From contig PBKD01000003.1 in NCBI GenBank assembly GCA_002722055.1, forward strand, positions 62,001 through 126,000: 64,000 bases of DNA, written 5' to 3'. Below the pieces are notes generated by a model that was given only the letters and a program-made list of their open reading frames with translations, was not told the origin of the DNA and made no database searches. A program made the position numbers and the translations under genes. Below, in pieces: positions 20,696 through 29,111 of this stretch. This DNA is from Rhodospirillaceae bacterium. GTDB taxonomy: Bacteria > Pseudomonadota > Alphaproteobacteria > SHVP01. How positions within the stretch are numbered: the stretch's first letter is position 1; every line of letters starts with the position of its first letter.

Positions 20696-22435
20696 TTGTT
20701 GGTATTTAAAATAATGTTTTTCAGAGATATTATTATATATAAAAAAATTATTTCTATAAATAAGTTATTTATCGCTTTATTAGTGTTAATGGGTGGTATC
20801 GCAGCTCTTTTCGAAGGTGCTGCCATAATATTATTAATTCCTATTTTAGAATTATCAACAAATTCTCCAATAAATCCAACATCTAATCCCGCTATATCAA
20901 TTATAATTGATTCTCTTCAATTTTTAGGTCTTGTTTTCACTGTTCCAAATTTGTTAATAGCATTTTTATTTATAGGTATTTTTTCAGTGATTTTAGTTTG
21001 GTTATCAAATGTATCAATTCATTGGTTAGTTGTTAATAGTGATTCAAGAATGAGAAAGGACTTATTTCAATATATTGTAAAATCTGATTGGCCCTATTTA
21101 TCAAAACAAAAGACTGGTGAAATTTTAAAAGCTTTAAATGTTGACCCTGTACAATCAGGAATAGGTTATTTTAATTTACTCTTTGCAGGAACATCTTTCA
21201 TAGCTACAGTTGCTCATCTTACATTTGCTTTTTTACTTTCTTGGAAGTTAACAATACTAGCTATTATTTTTATGGTAATTATTTTCCCTATATATATTTC
21301 CCAAATCAGGCTTGGTAAAAAAATGGCAACAAAAGCAAGTTTACATGATAATGAATTAAATACAAAATCATCAGAATATTTATCAAATGCTAAATTCTTT
21401 TTTAGTTTAGGGATCAGAAAATATTTATATTTAAACTATAATAAATTTATCAATGATTATAAATTTTCAAAATTCAAACAAGAAACTTATGTTGAATCAT
21501 CTAGGTTATTTTTTGAATTAATATCAATAATTTTTATTTCTAGTTTTTTATATATTGTATTTGTTGCTACTGACTGGTCAATAATGAACGGTATAGTATT
21601 CATAGCACTTTTTTACCGTTTAGCTCCAAAAATAATTACTATACAAGGTTGTTTATTTAGAGCAACTAACCATTCAGCCTGGTTATCTAATTGGGTTAAA
21701 ATAGTAGATGCTTTTAAACAAAATCCTTATGATCATTCAGGAACTTTGAGAGTAGATTTTAATAAATCGATTAATTTAAGTAATGTCTCTTTTATGTATC
21801 CTGATAGAAATAATTCATCAATTATTAATGCTAATTTAGAAATTAATTTAGGTGAATGTATTACAATTATTGGCCCCTCTGGTCATGGAAAGAGTACGTT
21901 ATTAGATTTAATTACCGGATTAATTAAACCAAGTAAGGGTATTATTACTATAGATAATATAGATATAAATGAAATTGATATAAGTATTTGGCAAAATCAA
22001 ATTGGTTTTCTTCCTCAAGAAGTAAATATCTTAAATGGAACAATTCAATCAAATATAGTTTTTTCCAGAGATGAAGGGGAAATTGATAATGATTTTCTTT
22101 TAAAAGTTTTAGATATTTCAAATTGTGAAAATTTCATCAATAAACTTCCCGATGGTTTGGATACAGTGGTTGGTGAGAGAGGATCTTCATTATCAGGAGG
22201 TCAAAGACAACGAATAGGTTTAGCAAGAGCATTGTATAGAAACCCAAAATTATTGATTCTTGATGAACCAACTAGTGCTCTGGATAAAGTAAATACTTAT
22301 AAAATTATTAATAATATAAAATCATTAAAATCAAATATCTCAGTAATTATTGTTTCTCATGATGATGAAATGAAAAATATTTCTGATAAGGTTTTTGAAA
22401 TTTCAAATGGTAGAATAGTTTTACAAAACTCATAG
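20696..22435 (+). CDS. ABC exporter, fused permease and ATPase (type I / type IV fold)
   Basis: 579 residues: six hydrophobic helices in about 1-320, then an ATPase with Walker A GPSGHGKST, Q-loop GFLPQEVNIL, signature LSGGQRQRIGLARAL, Walker [13 protein letters not shown] and H-loop VSHDD. Such half-transporters work as homodimers exporting lipids, lipid-linked glycans, peptides or drugs. The His in the Walker A loop replaces the commoner Ser or Cys. Surrounding glycosyltransferase and membrane genes favour an envelope substrate. Translation may begin at TTG 20696 or ATG 20714; both precede the first helix. Confidence 0.88.
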   Translation: MLVFKIMFFRDIIIYKKIISINKLFIALLVLMGGIAALFEGAAIILLIPILELSTNSPINPTSNPAISIIIDSLQFLGLVFTVPNLLIAFLFIGIFSVILVWLSNVSIHWLVVNSDSRMRKDLFQYIVKSDWPYLSKQKTGEILKALNVDPVQSGIGYFNLLFAGTSFIATVAHLTFAFLLSWKLTILAIIFMVIIFPIYISQIRLGKKMATKASLHDNELNTKSSEYLSNAKFFFSLGIRKYLYLNYNKFINDYKFSKFKQETYVESSRLFFELISIIFISSFLYIVFVATDWSIMNGIVFIALFYRLAPKIITIQGCLFRATNHSAWLSNWVKIVDAFKQNPYDHSGTLRVDFNKSINLSNVSFMYPDRNNSSIINANLEINLGECITIIGPSGHGKSTLLDLITGLIKPSKGIITIDNIDINEIDISIWQNQIGFLPQEVNILNGTIQSNIVFSRDEGEIDNDFLLKVLDISNCENFINKLPDGLDTVVGERGSSLSGGQRQRIGLARALYRNPKLLILDEPTSALDKVNTYKIINNIKSLKSNISVIIVSHDDEMKNISDKVFEISNGRIVLQNS

Positions 22436-22624
22436 ATACAGTAATATTTTATTATATTGATTAATATATAGATTATATTTTTATGACTTTTTTATATAAT
22501 TATTAATTTTATCAATAAAATCAATAATTTAAAATACTTTCTTAATTTTAAAATATTTTTCATATGAACTTTGAATTTTATTCAAAATAGTCTATTAAAT
22601 ATATATAAATTTCTGGGGTAAAAT

Positions 22625-23950
22625 TTGTCATTATTCACTAATAAATTGAAATATATAATATTTATTTTTGTATTAATAAATTTTTTCTGGTCTGGTTCTA
22701 TTTTAAGTATGGATCTTCCAGAAACTAGTTCTGCTGTGCATTTAGGTGTCAAGACTTGCGGAAACTCGACCTGTCATGCTGCAAAAAAACCCTGGCAAAT
22801 ATCAGATGTTCTTCAAAACGAGTACATTACTTGGTCCACAATGAGTAGACATTCTCATGCATATAAAACCCTTCAAGGTAAAAGATCGAAAAGAATTGCT
22901 AATAACCTAGGTTTTGAAGATCCAACTAAAATAGCATTATGTTTGAGCTGTCATGCGGATAATGTTCAGTTAAACAAAAGAGGTCCTTTATTTGATATAA
23001 GTGATGGTGTTGGTTGCGAAAGCTGTCATGGTGGAGCTGAGAACTGGTTAGGGAAACATGTATCTGGCACTGGTAACCACCAAGATAATTTAGCACTTGG
23101 TATGTACCCTACAGATCAGCTTTTTGCAAAAGCCATTTTATGTGCATCTTGTCATGTTGGTAATTCAAAAAAATCAGTAATACACAGACTATATGGTGCA
23201 GGCCATCCAAGATTGGTTTTTGAATTAGATACTTACCTAAATAATCAACCTTCACATCACCGTGTAGATAGAGACTACCTGCTTAGAAAAAATCACCCCA
23301 AAAATACTGAACTTTGGGCTGTAGGGCAAATTATTAATACTAAATATATTTTAGGAAAACTATCTGATATTAATCAATCAAGAGATGGCTTATTTCCTGA
23401 ATTGTCTCTATTTGATTGTCATGCTTGTCATAGATCTGTAACTGATAAAATTGATCTAAATGAGCCGTTAGCTAAAAAACTTGGAATTCCAAGAATAAAC
23501 GATTCTGGAATAATTATGTTAGGAATTTTATCACAAATTATTGCTCCTGAATTATACGATGATTTCCAGAGAGGCCCTGCGTCACTTCACAGAGCTACAG
23601 CCGAAAATATGGAAAAAGTAGCATTGATTGCAAAAAATTTGAATAAATCTGCTGAGTTATTAATGTCAAAGATGGAGAATATTTCATTTGATGATGATAT
23701 GAGTGAGAACCTACTATATTTACTAATTGAAAGTGCAAGTAATGGTCTATTTAGTGACTTCGCAGATGCTGAACAAGCTTTAATGGCAATAGCTTCATCA
23801 TCAGCTGGAATTACTAACAATGACTCAAAATTGAAAAAAATTGTAGACTCTGAATTAAATAAATTTTATGAACTTACGCAAATTGCTGAAAATTTTGTTC
23901 CAAAAGATTTTCAAACACACGCAACTGAACTATTATATAAAATAAAATGA
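22625..23950 (+). CDS. Periplasmic pentaheme cytochrome c, first gene of a cytochrome-porin operon
   Basis: 441 residues with an N-terminal signal or anchor (about 8-28). Five c-type heme sites are seen: Cys45-His51 (CGNSTCH, a CX4CH spacing), Cys106-His110 (CLSCH), Cys131-His135 (CESCH), Cys173-His177 (CASCH) and Cys265-His269 (CHACH). Additional His residues (for example HSHAY, HPRL, PSHHR) can supply distal ligands. Residues 290-441 are helical and heme-free. The fold resembles multiheme c554-type proteins by motif spacing only. It starts at TTG 22625 after a CTGGGG-type ribosome binding site. The next cytochrome gene follows after 13 nt. It probably shuttles electrons in the periplasm; donor and acceptor are unknown. 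Confidence 0.85.
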   Translation: MSLFTNKLKYIIFIFVLINFFWSGSILSMDLPETSSAVHLGVKTCGNSTCHAAKKPWQISDVLQNEYITWSTMSRHSHAYKTLQGKRSKRIANNLGFEDPTKIALCLSCHADNVQLNKRGPLFDISDGVGCESCHGGAENWLGKHVSGTGNHQDNLALGMYPTDQLFAKAILCASCHVGNSKKSVIHRLYGAGHPRLVFELDTYLNNQPSHHRVDRDYLLRKNHPKNTELWAVGQIINTKYILGKLSDINQSRDGLFPELSLFDCHACHRSVTDKIDLNEPLAKKLGIPRINDSGIIMLGILSQIIAPELYDDFQRGPASLHRATAENMEKVALIAKNLNKSAELLMSKMENISFDDDMSENLLYLLIESASNGLFSDFADAEQALMAIASSSAGITNNDSKLKKIVDSELNKFYELTQIAENFVPKDFQTHATELLYKIK

Positions 23951-23963
23951 TGGTGACCTAAGA

Positions 23964-25796
23964 ATGATAAATCGTATATTAAAATTATCCCTTTTATTTA
24001 GTTTTCTTTTTTTTATATCTCTTAATGATCAAGCTTGGTCTCAAAATAAAGATTTAGCAAAACCAGAAAACTTTGCTCCAGCAGCAGATGGATCGGATGT
24101 TCCTAAACGTTATAGAAAATCTGTAGGGATGGATTCTAAGTTAGCTCATGATGAACTTTTAGCTGAAAATATGTATCCATCAGCAATAGAATGTGGTAGG
24201 TGTCATCCAAAAGTCTTTACTGAATGGGCATCTTCGAATCATGCCTATGCATCTATATCACCAATGTTTCATAAATTTGAGCAAGCTGTTAATGATTTAA
24301 CATCTGGAACAATTGGCTCTTTTTGTGTTAGATGTCACCAACAAGTTGGAACGCAAAGAGGTGAGTCTAGAGAACTTCCACTATGGGAAAGGTCGGACGT
24401 TGCAAGAGAAGGAATTACTTGCATTACATGTCATAGAGTTAGTGCATCTTTTGGAAAAGTAAATGGGGAAAGGCATATTAACCCCGGATCTGTCTATCAA
24501 CCTGTTTATAATAGTGGGCAAGCAAAAAATCTAAACAAAGTCCTAGAAAACGCAGAACAATACAAAGTTGCACTTAATGATGATATGGAAGGACAACCAA
24601 TTCATGGAGGGTCAATCGTTAATGATCAAATATCACAGTCTGAGTTTTGTGTATCATGCCACCAAGTTGCGGTAAACATAGGAATAGCTCTTGAAGTTGT
24701 ATGGGCTCAATATCGAGATAGTCCTGCTTTAGATCAAGGTATAACATGTCAAGATTGTCACATGGGTAAGGTGCCTGGTGAGGCTAAAGGTTATGCTAAA
24801 TTTCCAATTGCGATTGTTAATGGAAGAATTGTTGGGGACCCAAATAGACGTCACTCAAACCATGCTTTTTACGGGCCTGGTTATCCTATTGCACATCCAG
24901 GTCTTTTCCCATTTAACCCAAGAAGTTTACATTGGAGCATAAAGGATTGGCTGCATTTTGATTACAGAGCTGGATGGGGGAAACCTGAATTTGAGGATCT
25001 TTTAGAAAATAAAAAAATTGATATGCCAGATTTCCCTGAAGTTTGGGCTAAAAGGAAAGATAGAGAGCGAGCTAGGTATGTAATAGTTCAAAATGAAGCA
25101 TTATTAGAAGATAAAAGAATTGACCGATTAGCAGTAATGGAAAATGGTAGTAGATTAGATGGCCCGTATATTGATGGTAAAAAACCACGTTTAGGTAAGG
25201 ATTTTAAATTTAGATATAGAGTTACAAATGTTGACTTAGGTCATAACTTACCCTCAGGGTCTTTAGGTGCACAACCGGAAATTTGGCTAAATGTTGTGTT
25301 GGTTGATCCTGATGGAAAAAATATATGGGAGTCTGGTTATGTGGATTCACATGGTGACATGGCAGATCTTCATTCACTTGATTATGCTGCTGGAAAAATT
25401 AAACATGATGACCAATTATTTAATCTACAAACTAAATTTCTAACACTTAATATTAAAGGTACAGATAGAGAAATGTACCTTCCAGTAAATTTTGATATAG
25501 ACCAATTACCAATGCTGCGATCAGCAGGTGTTCCAACAACTGTTTTAAATCACCCCCCAGGTGCTAGAATGGAGGGTAGATCAATTCCTCCTTTAGGGTA
25601 TAGGGATGCAAAATACAAAGTTCCTGGTAAATTATTACAAAAACCTGGGAAATATACTCTTCAGGCTAGATTAAGAAGTAGAGCAGAACCTATATATTTT
25701 ATGAAGTTTGTAGGGTCTACCCAAGAGATGGAACAAAGAATTAACGATTGGATGTTGGATTTTCACTCTTACGCAGTATCATTTGAAATTGAATAA
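23964..25796 (+). CDS. Pentaheme c-type cytochrome, c554-like, with beta-rich C-terminal half
   Basis: 610 residues with a signal peptide ending near QAWSQ (about 27). Five CxxCH sites: Cys77-His81, Cys121-His125, Cys153-His157, Cys229-His233, Cys262-His266. The first, ECGRCHPKVFTEWASSNHA, is typical of cytochrome c554-family domains. From about residue 395 the protein is beta-rich and heme-free, with GHNLPSGSLGAQPEIWL and later NHPPGARMEG, similar to the C-terminal domain of other multiheme proteins I recall. No lipobox, so periplasmic or exported rather than lipid-anchored. It lies 13 nt after the first cytochrome and 33 nt before the outer-membrane protein gene. Confidence 0.88.
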   Translation: MINRILKLSLLFSFLFFISLNDQAWSQNKDLAKPENFAPAADGSDVPKRYRKSVGMDSKLAHDELLAENMYPSAIECGRCHPKVFTEWASSNHAYASISPMFHKFEQAVNDLTSGTIGSFCVRCHQQVGTQRGESRELPLWERSDVAREGITCITCHRVSASFGKVNGERHINPGSVYQPVYNSGQAKNLNKVLENAEQYKVALNDDMEGQPIHGGSIVNDQISQSEFCVSCHQVAVNIGIALEVVWAQYRDSPALDQGITCQDCHMGKVPGEAKGYAKFPIAIVNGRIVGDPNRRHSNHAFYGPGYPIAHPGLFPFNPRSLHWSIKDWLHFDYRAGWGKPEFEDLLENKKIDMPDFPEVWAKRKDRERARYVIVQNEALLEDKRIDRLAVMENGSRLDGPYIDGKKPRLGKDFKFRYRVTNVDLGHNLPSGSLGAQPEIWLNVVLVDPDGKNIWESGYVDSHGDMADLHSLDYAAGKIKHDDQLFNLQTKFLTLNIKGTDREMYLPVNFDIDQLPMLRSAGVPTTVLNHPPGARMEGRSIPPLGYRDAKYKVPGKLLQKPGKYTLQARLRSRAEPIYFMKFVGSTQEMEQRINDWMLDFHSYAVSFEIE

Positions 25797-25829
25797 AATT
25801 TTTTCCTAAATTAGACAGCAGGGAATTTA

Positions 25830-27395
25830 ATGAAACTAAAATTACTTATTTATTTGTCTATTTTTCTAATTACATCAACTTCTTTTATTGTGAGTGCAGA
25901 TGTTTTGAAAAGAAGGGATGAACCTGCTTCTACTGTTTTAGAGAAAAGAAGTGGAAGTCCTAATTATGAGCATCATACCTCTCCACCCAAAATGGACTCC
26001 TTCGCTAAACCTAGCAGTTATGATAAGACAAAATTTAAAAGCGATCCAGTTTACCCAGACAAACCGTATGATGTTGAGGCTCAAGTTGAAATTTACGGTG
26101 GTAAAAAGGCAGTTCCAACAGCCAGACCATGGTTGGAACTTGGCCATCCACTTTATGATGAAGGCCCTTTCGGTGCAGGATATAATTTAATAGGAAGAAA
26201 GAATTTAGTTCGTCCTCAACTTACACTTTTCGGAGATTTTAGAACTGCATTAGCTTATAATGACAATGGAAATGCTGAAGTTGGTCAGATAGCTACAAGG
26301 TTAAATATAAATGTAGATTTAAAACTTACTTCAACTGAGAGGTTACATGCAACTATTGGACCTTTTGATAATGGAAATAGATTTACAAGAATAGAGTTTT
26401 TTGGATCAGATGAAGAAGAAGAAGAGTTCATTTTTGATGGAGTGATTCAAACAGCTTTTTTTGAGGGTGATCTTGGCTATATACAGGCTGGACTGACAGA
26501 TGAATACCCCAAGTATGACTTACCGATTGCTTTTGGTTTAATGCCACTTTTCCTACAGAATGGAATATGGGTTGAAGATGCATTTGTTGGAATTTCAGCT
26601 GCAATCCCCTCAAGAAACTCACCTAAATTAGATATTTCAAATTACGATGTAGCATTTTTCTATGGATTTAATGAGGTAGAGACACCTGCAATAGTAAAGG
26701 CAAATGGTGAATTAGATGAACATGCAGCAGATATAATGGGTGTCACATGGTTTGCAGATGTAGGAAGAGGGCACTTAGAAACGAGCTATGGGTATTTAGA
26801 TGATACCCGTGATGCAAATGGGGGTTTTGACTATCATAGTTTTATTATTGGTTGGACAAAAAGATATAAAGGCAAACTTTCAAACAGTGTTAGATTTTTA
26901 GCAAATTTTGGACAGGACCCTGATAACAATGCTATTCAAACAGCAGATGGCTATGCGATTTTATTAGAAAATTCTCTTATTACAAGTAAGCCTTCCTTTT
27001 TTTATCCTTATTTTAATTTCTTTGCTGGTTTTGATAGGCCCCAACCTTTTGCAAGGGGCGGAACTGGAATTTTAAAAAATACAGGTATTAATTTTGAAAC
27101 AGATGGTTTAACTGGGTTTCCCAAGTTAACTGATAATCCTCAAGATGCATGGGGTGGAGCCATAGGAATTTTTAATATGTTTTTTCCAAGTGGTTCTATC
27201 GTTTTTGAAGTTGCAGGTATATTTCCATATGGTGGAAAGTCAGACACAATAGCTGGTAATGAGGTAGCTGCAGGGGTAAGGTATCAAAAAAATCTGACGC
27301 ACCAATGGTTATTTAGATCTGATGCAATGATTAGCCATCGAGAAAGTAACGAAAATCAGCAAGGTATAAGGTTTGAGTTACGCTACAAATTTTAA
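25830..27395 (+). CDS. Outer-membrane beta-barrel protein partnered with the two cytochromes
   Basis: 521 residues: signal peptide (about 1-23, ending IVSADV), a polar N-terminal stretch to about residue 110, then alternating amphipathic strands to the end. It finishes RFELRYKF, and a terminal Phe is the usual barrel-assembly signal. I see no cysteine, hence no heme. It is shorter than MtrB/PioB barrels (roughly 700-800) but much larger than a general porin's minimum. As third gene of the operon it is the natural candidate to hold a cytochrome in the outer membrane or to pass a substrate. An AGGGAA ribosome binding site precedes ATG 25830. Confidence 0.78.
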   Translation: MKLKLLIYLSIFLITSTSFIVSADVLKRRDEPASTVLEKRSGSPNYEHHTSPPKMDSFAKPSSYDKTKFKSDPVYPDKPYDVEAQVEIYGGKKAVPTARPWLELGHPLYDEGPFGAGYNLIGRKNLVRPQLTLFGDFRTALAYNDNGNAEVGQIATRLNINVDLKLTSTERLHATIGPFDNGNRFTRIEFFGSDEEEEEFIFDGVIQTAFFEGDLGYIQAGLTDEYPKYDLPIAFGLMPLFLQNGIWVEDAFVGISAAIPSRNSPKLDISNYDVAFFYGFNEVETPAIVKANGELDEHAADIMGVTWFADVGRGHLETSYGYLDDTRDANGGFDYHSFIIGWTKRYKGKLSNSVRFLANFGQDPDNNAIQTADGYAILLENSLITSKPSFFYPYFNFFAGFDRPQPFARGGTGILKNTGINFETDGLTGFPKLTDNPQDAWGGAIGIFNMFFPSGSIVFEVAGIFPYGGKSDTIAGNEVAAGVRYQKNLTHQWLFRSDAMISHRESNENQQGIRFELRYKF

Positions 27396-27434
27396 TTCTT
27401 ATACATATTTTAATTCTTAATTGGAGTTAAAAAA

Positions 27435-28061
27435 ATTTCAGACAATTTCTATCAAATAGCAATTATTTGCTTAATTGGTGCTGTTTCACCAGGGCCTAGT
27501 TTATTTATGGTTCTAAGTAACACTAGGAATGGCGGAGTTTATCAGGGAGTTGCTGCTAGTATTGGTCATGGATTAGGTATTTGTATATACGCTTTTTTAG
27601 CCGTTAGCGGTCTAGGTATTATACTAATAAATAATCCTGAAGTTTATAATTTAATTACTTATATAGGAGTTCTAATTTTATTTCTTTTTGGTTTTCAACT
27701 AATTTTAGAAGGTATAAAAAATAAAAAATCAGAAACATATAAATCATTGGGAAGTGAAAACTTAAGGGGGTTTTTTCAAGGATTAATTGTTGCAATAATT
27801 AACCCTAAAGTAATAATATTTTTCATAGCATTATTTAGTCAATATATGATTAAAGATTCCACCTTTTTTGATAAGATATCAATAATTTTTGTTGCAGGAA
27901 TTATCGATTTTCTTTGGTACTTTCTAATAGCTGTAATTTTTTCGAGAACTATAATTATTACTTTATTATTAAAGTATAAATTTGTTTGTGATATATTAAT
28001 AGGGTTTATTTTTTTATTGTTCTCGTTATTTATATTTTTAAAAAATATCAATATTTTTTAA
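27435..28061 (+). CDS. LysE-family amino-acid exporter, probably starting at ATT
   Basis: A LysE/RhtB-type exporter with five to six membrane helices. The family's N-terminal signature around SPGPSLFMVLSNTRNGG is present, followed by GVAASIGHGLGICIYAF and, later, IVAIINPKVIIFFIALF. The first in-frame ATG (27507) would cut away helix 1, including the PGP motif, which is clearly encoded upstream. No ATG, GTG or TTG occurs in frame after the TAA at 27411. ATT at 27435 lies 8 nt after a GGAG sequence and yields 208 residues, the family's standard length. The ATT start is therefore inferred. It is 11 nt upstream of the next hydrolase gene. The exported substrate is unknown. Confidence 0.85.
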   Translation: MSDNFYQIAIICLIGAVSPGPSLFMVLSNTRNGGVYQGVAASIGHGLGICIYAFLAVSGLGIILINNPEVYNLITYIGVLILFLFGFQLILEGIKNKKSETYKSLGSENLRGFFQGLIVAIINPKVIIFFIALFSQYMIKDSTFFDKISIIFVAGIIDFLWYFLIAVIFSRTIIITLLLKYKFVCDILIGFIFLLFSLFIFLKNINIF

Positions 28062-28072
28062 GGGAAATTAAT

Positions 28073-29068
28073 ATGAAATATTTTACTTATCTAATAATAT
28101 CATTACTATTTATTTTTGTAGTTTTCATTTTAGCTGGGGATTATGTTTATAGAACAGGAACTAAGGTTCTATGCGGTGTTCATGAATATCATAAGAGAAA
28201 TACACCAGCTAGCTTTTACACTCCAGGTAAAAATAATGGACCATTTAAAGGTTCAGATTGGGATAAGTGGGTTGATTATGATTTATCAGATTGGTGGGTT
28301 GATAAAAATTCATTCTCAAATGTAGAGATTTCCAATGATAATAAAGATGTTGTTCTAGTGGGTTGGTGGATGAGAAATAAATTAAGCTATGACAAAACAG
28401 TTGTTGTTGTGCATGGTTTAAATACTAACCGTCAAGATTTTAATGTTATTCTACCAGCAAATATGATCTACAAAAGTGGTTTTAATGTCTTGTTGATTGA
28501 TTTAAGAGATAGTGGTGAAAGCACTTGTCAAGACTCGAGGCATTCAGCAGGTCAAGAAGAAGCTGATGATATTTTATCAGCTGTAAAATGGTTAAATAAG
28601 ACAAAAGGTATAGAAACAAAATCTATTGGTATACATGGTATTTCAGGAGGGGCAATAGCTGCGATGGTTGCTTCTGTTAAAAATGAAGAATTAAAAGTAA
28701 TAAGTTTAGAAAGTCCAATTTTCGATTTTAATAAAGCCGCAAAAGACGAAGTGATTTATCAAGGTTTCCCTGGTTTTTTATGGACAGCAGCTTATTGGGC
28801 AGCAAGAATAAGAGGGGTTGATTTGATGGCAATTTCTCCAAGAGATGCAATAAAAAATATAAAGAATAAAAATTTTCAATTAATTCACGGAAAAAATGAC
28901 TCCAGAGTTAAATACTCTAATTCTCTTGATTTGATTTCTTTTGCTAAAAGTTTAAATGTGCATATTCCTCTTTATACTTTTGAAGGTGCCGATCACACTG
29001 AAGGATTACTAACTGATACAAAAAGATATTCTGAAATTCTTGTAAATTTTTTTAATGAAAAATTATAA
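28073..29068 (+). CDS. Membrane-anchored alpha/beta hydrolase (serine type)
   Basis: 331 residues with an N-terminal hydrophobic segment (about 4-24) that probably anchors it facing the periplasm. The hydrolase core shows VVVVHGLNTNRQDF (oxyanion region), LLIDLRDSGEST, and the nucleophile elbow HGISGGAIAAM with Ser in GxSxG. HGKNDSRV carries the likely acid, and GADHTEGLL the catalytic His. This resembles prolyl-oligopeptidase-like or acyl-CoA-thioesterase-like hydrolases. Substrate unknown. It ends at a strong bidirectional terminator. Confidence 0.82.
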   Translation: MKYFTYLIISLLFIFVVFILAGDYVYRTGTKVLCGVHEYHKRNTPASFYTPGKNNGPFKGSDWDKWVDYDLSDWWVDKNSFSNVEISNDNKDVVLVGWWMRNKLSYDKTVVVVHGLNTNRQDFNVILPANMIYKSGFNVLLIDLRDSGESTCQDSRHSAGQEEADDILSAVKWLNKTKGIETKSIGIHGISGGAIAAMVASVKNEELKVISLESPIFDFNKAAKDEVIYQGFPGFLWTAAYWAARIRGVDLMAISPRDAIKNIKNKNFQLIHGKNDSRVKYSNSLDLISFAKSLNVHIPLYTFEGADHTEGLLTDTKRYSEILVNFFNEKL

Positions 29069-29095
29069 AAAAAGGGGAGTTTAACTCCCCTTTTT
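29069..29095. terminator. Bidirectional rho-independent terminator
   Basis: AAAAAGGGGAGT (29069-29080) pairs with ACTCCCCTTTTT (29084-29095) over a 3-nt loop, with an A-run on one side and a T-run on the other. It serves both the hydrolase gene from the left and the peptide-binding protein gene from the right. Confidence 0.9.
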
Positions 29096-29111
29096 AGTTG
29101 TTTCAATTATA

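Noticed and set aside
22436-22624. FNR-type box (TTGAT-N4-ATCAA) before the cytochrome operon
   Set aside because: Several TTGAT- and ATCAA-like pieces occur, but none has the right spacing and orientation.
23587-23820. Opposite-strand 77-codon frame inside the first cytochrome
   Set aside because: Shadow of the real gene; the forward frame carries heme motifs and a signal peptide.
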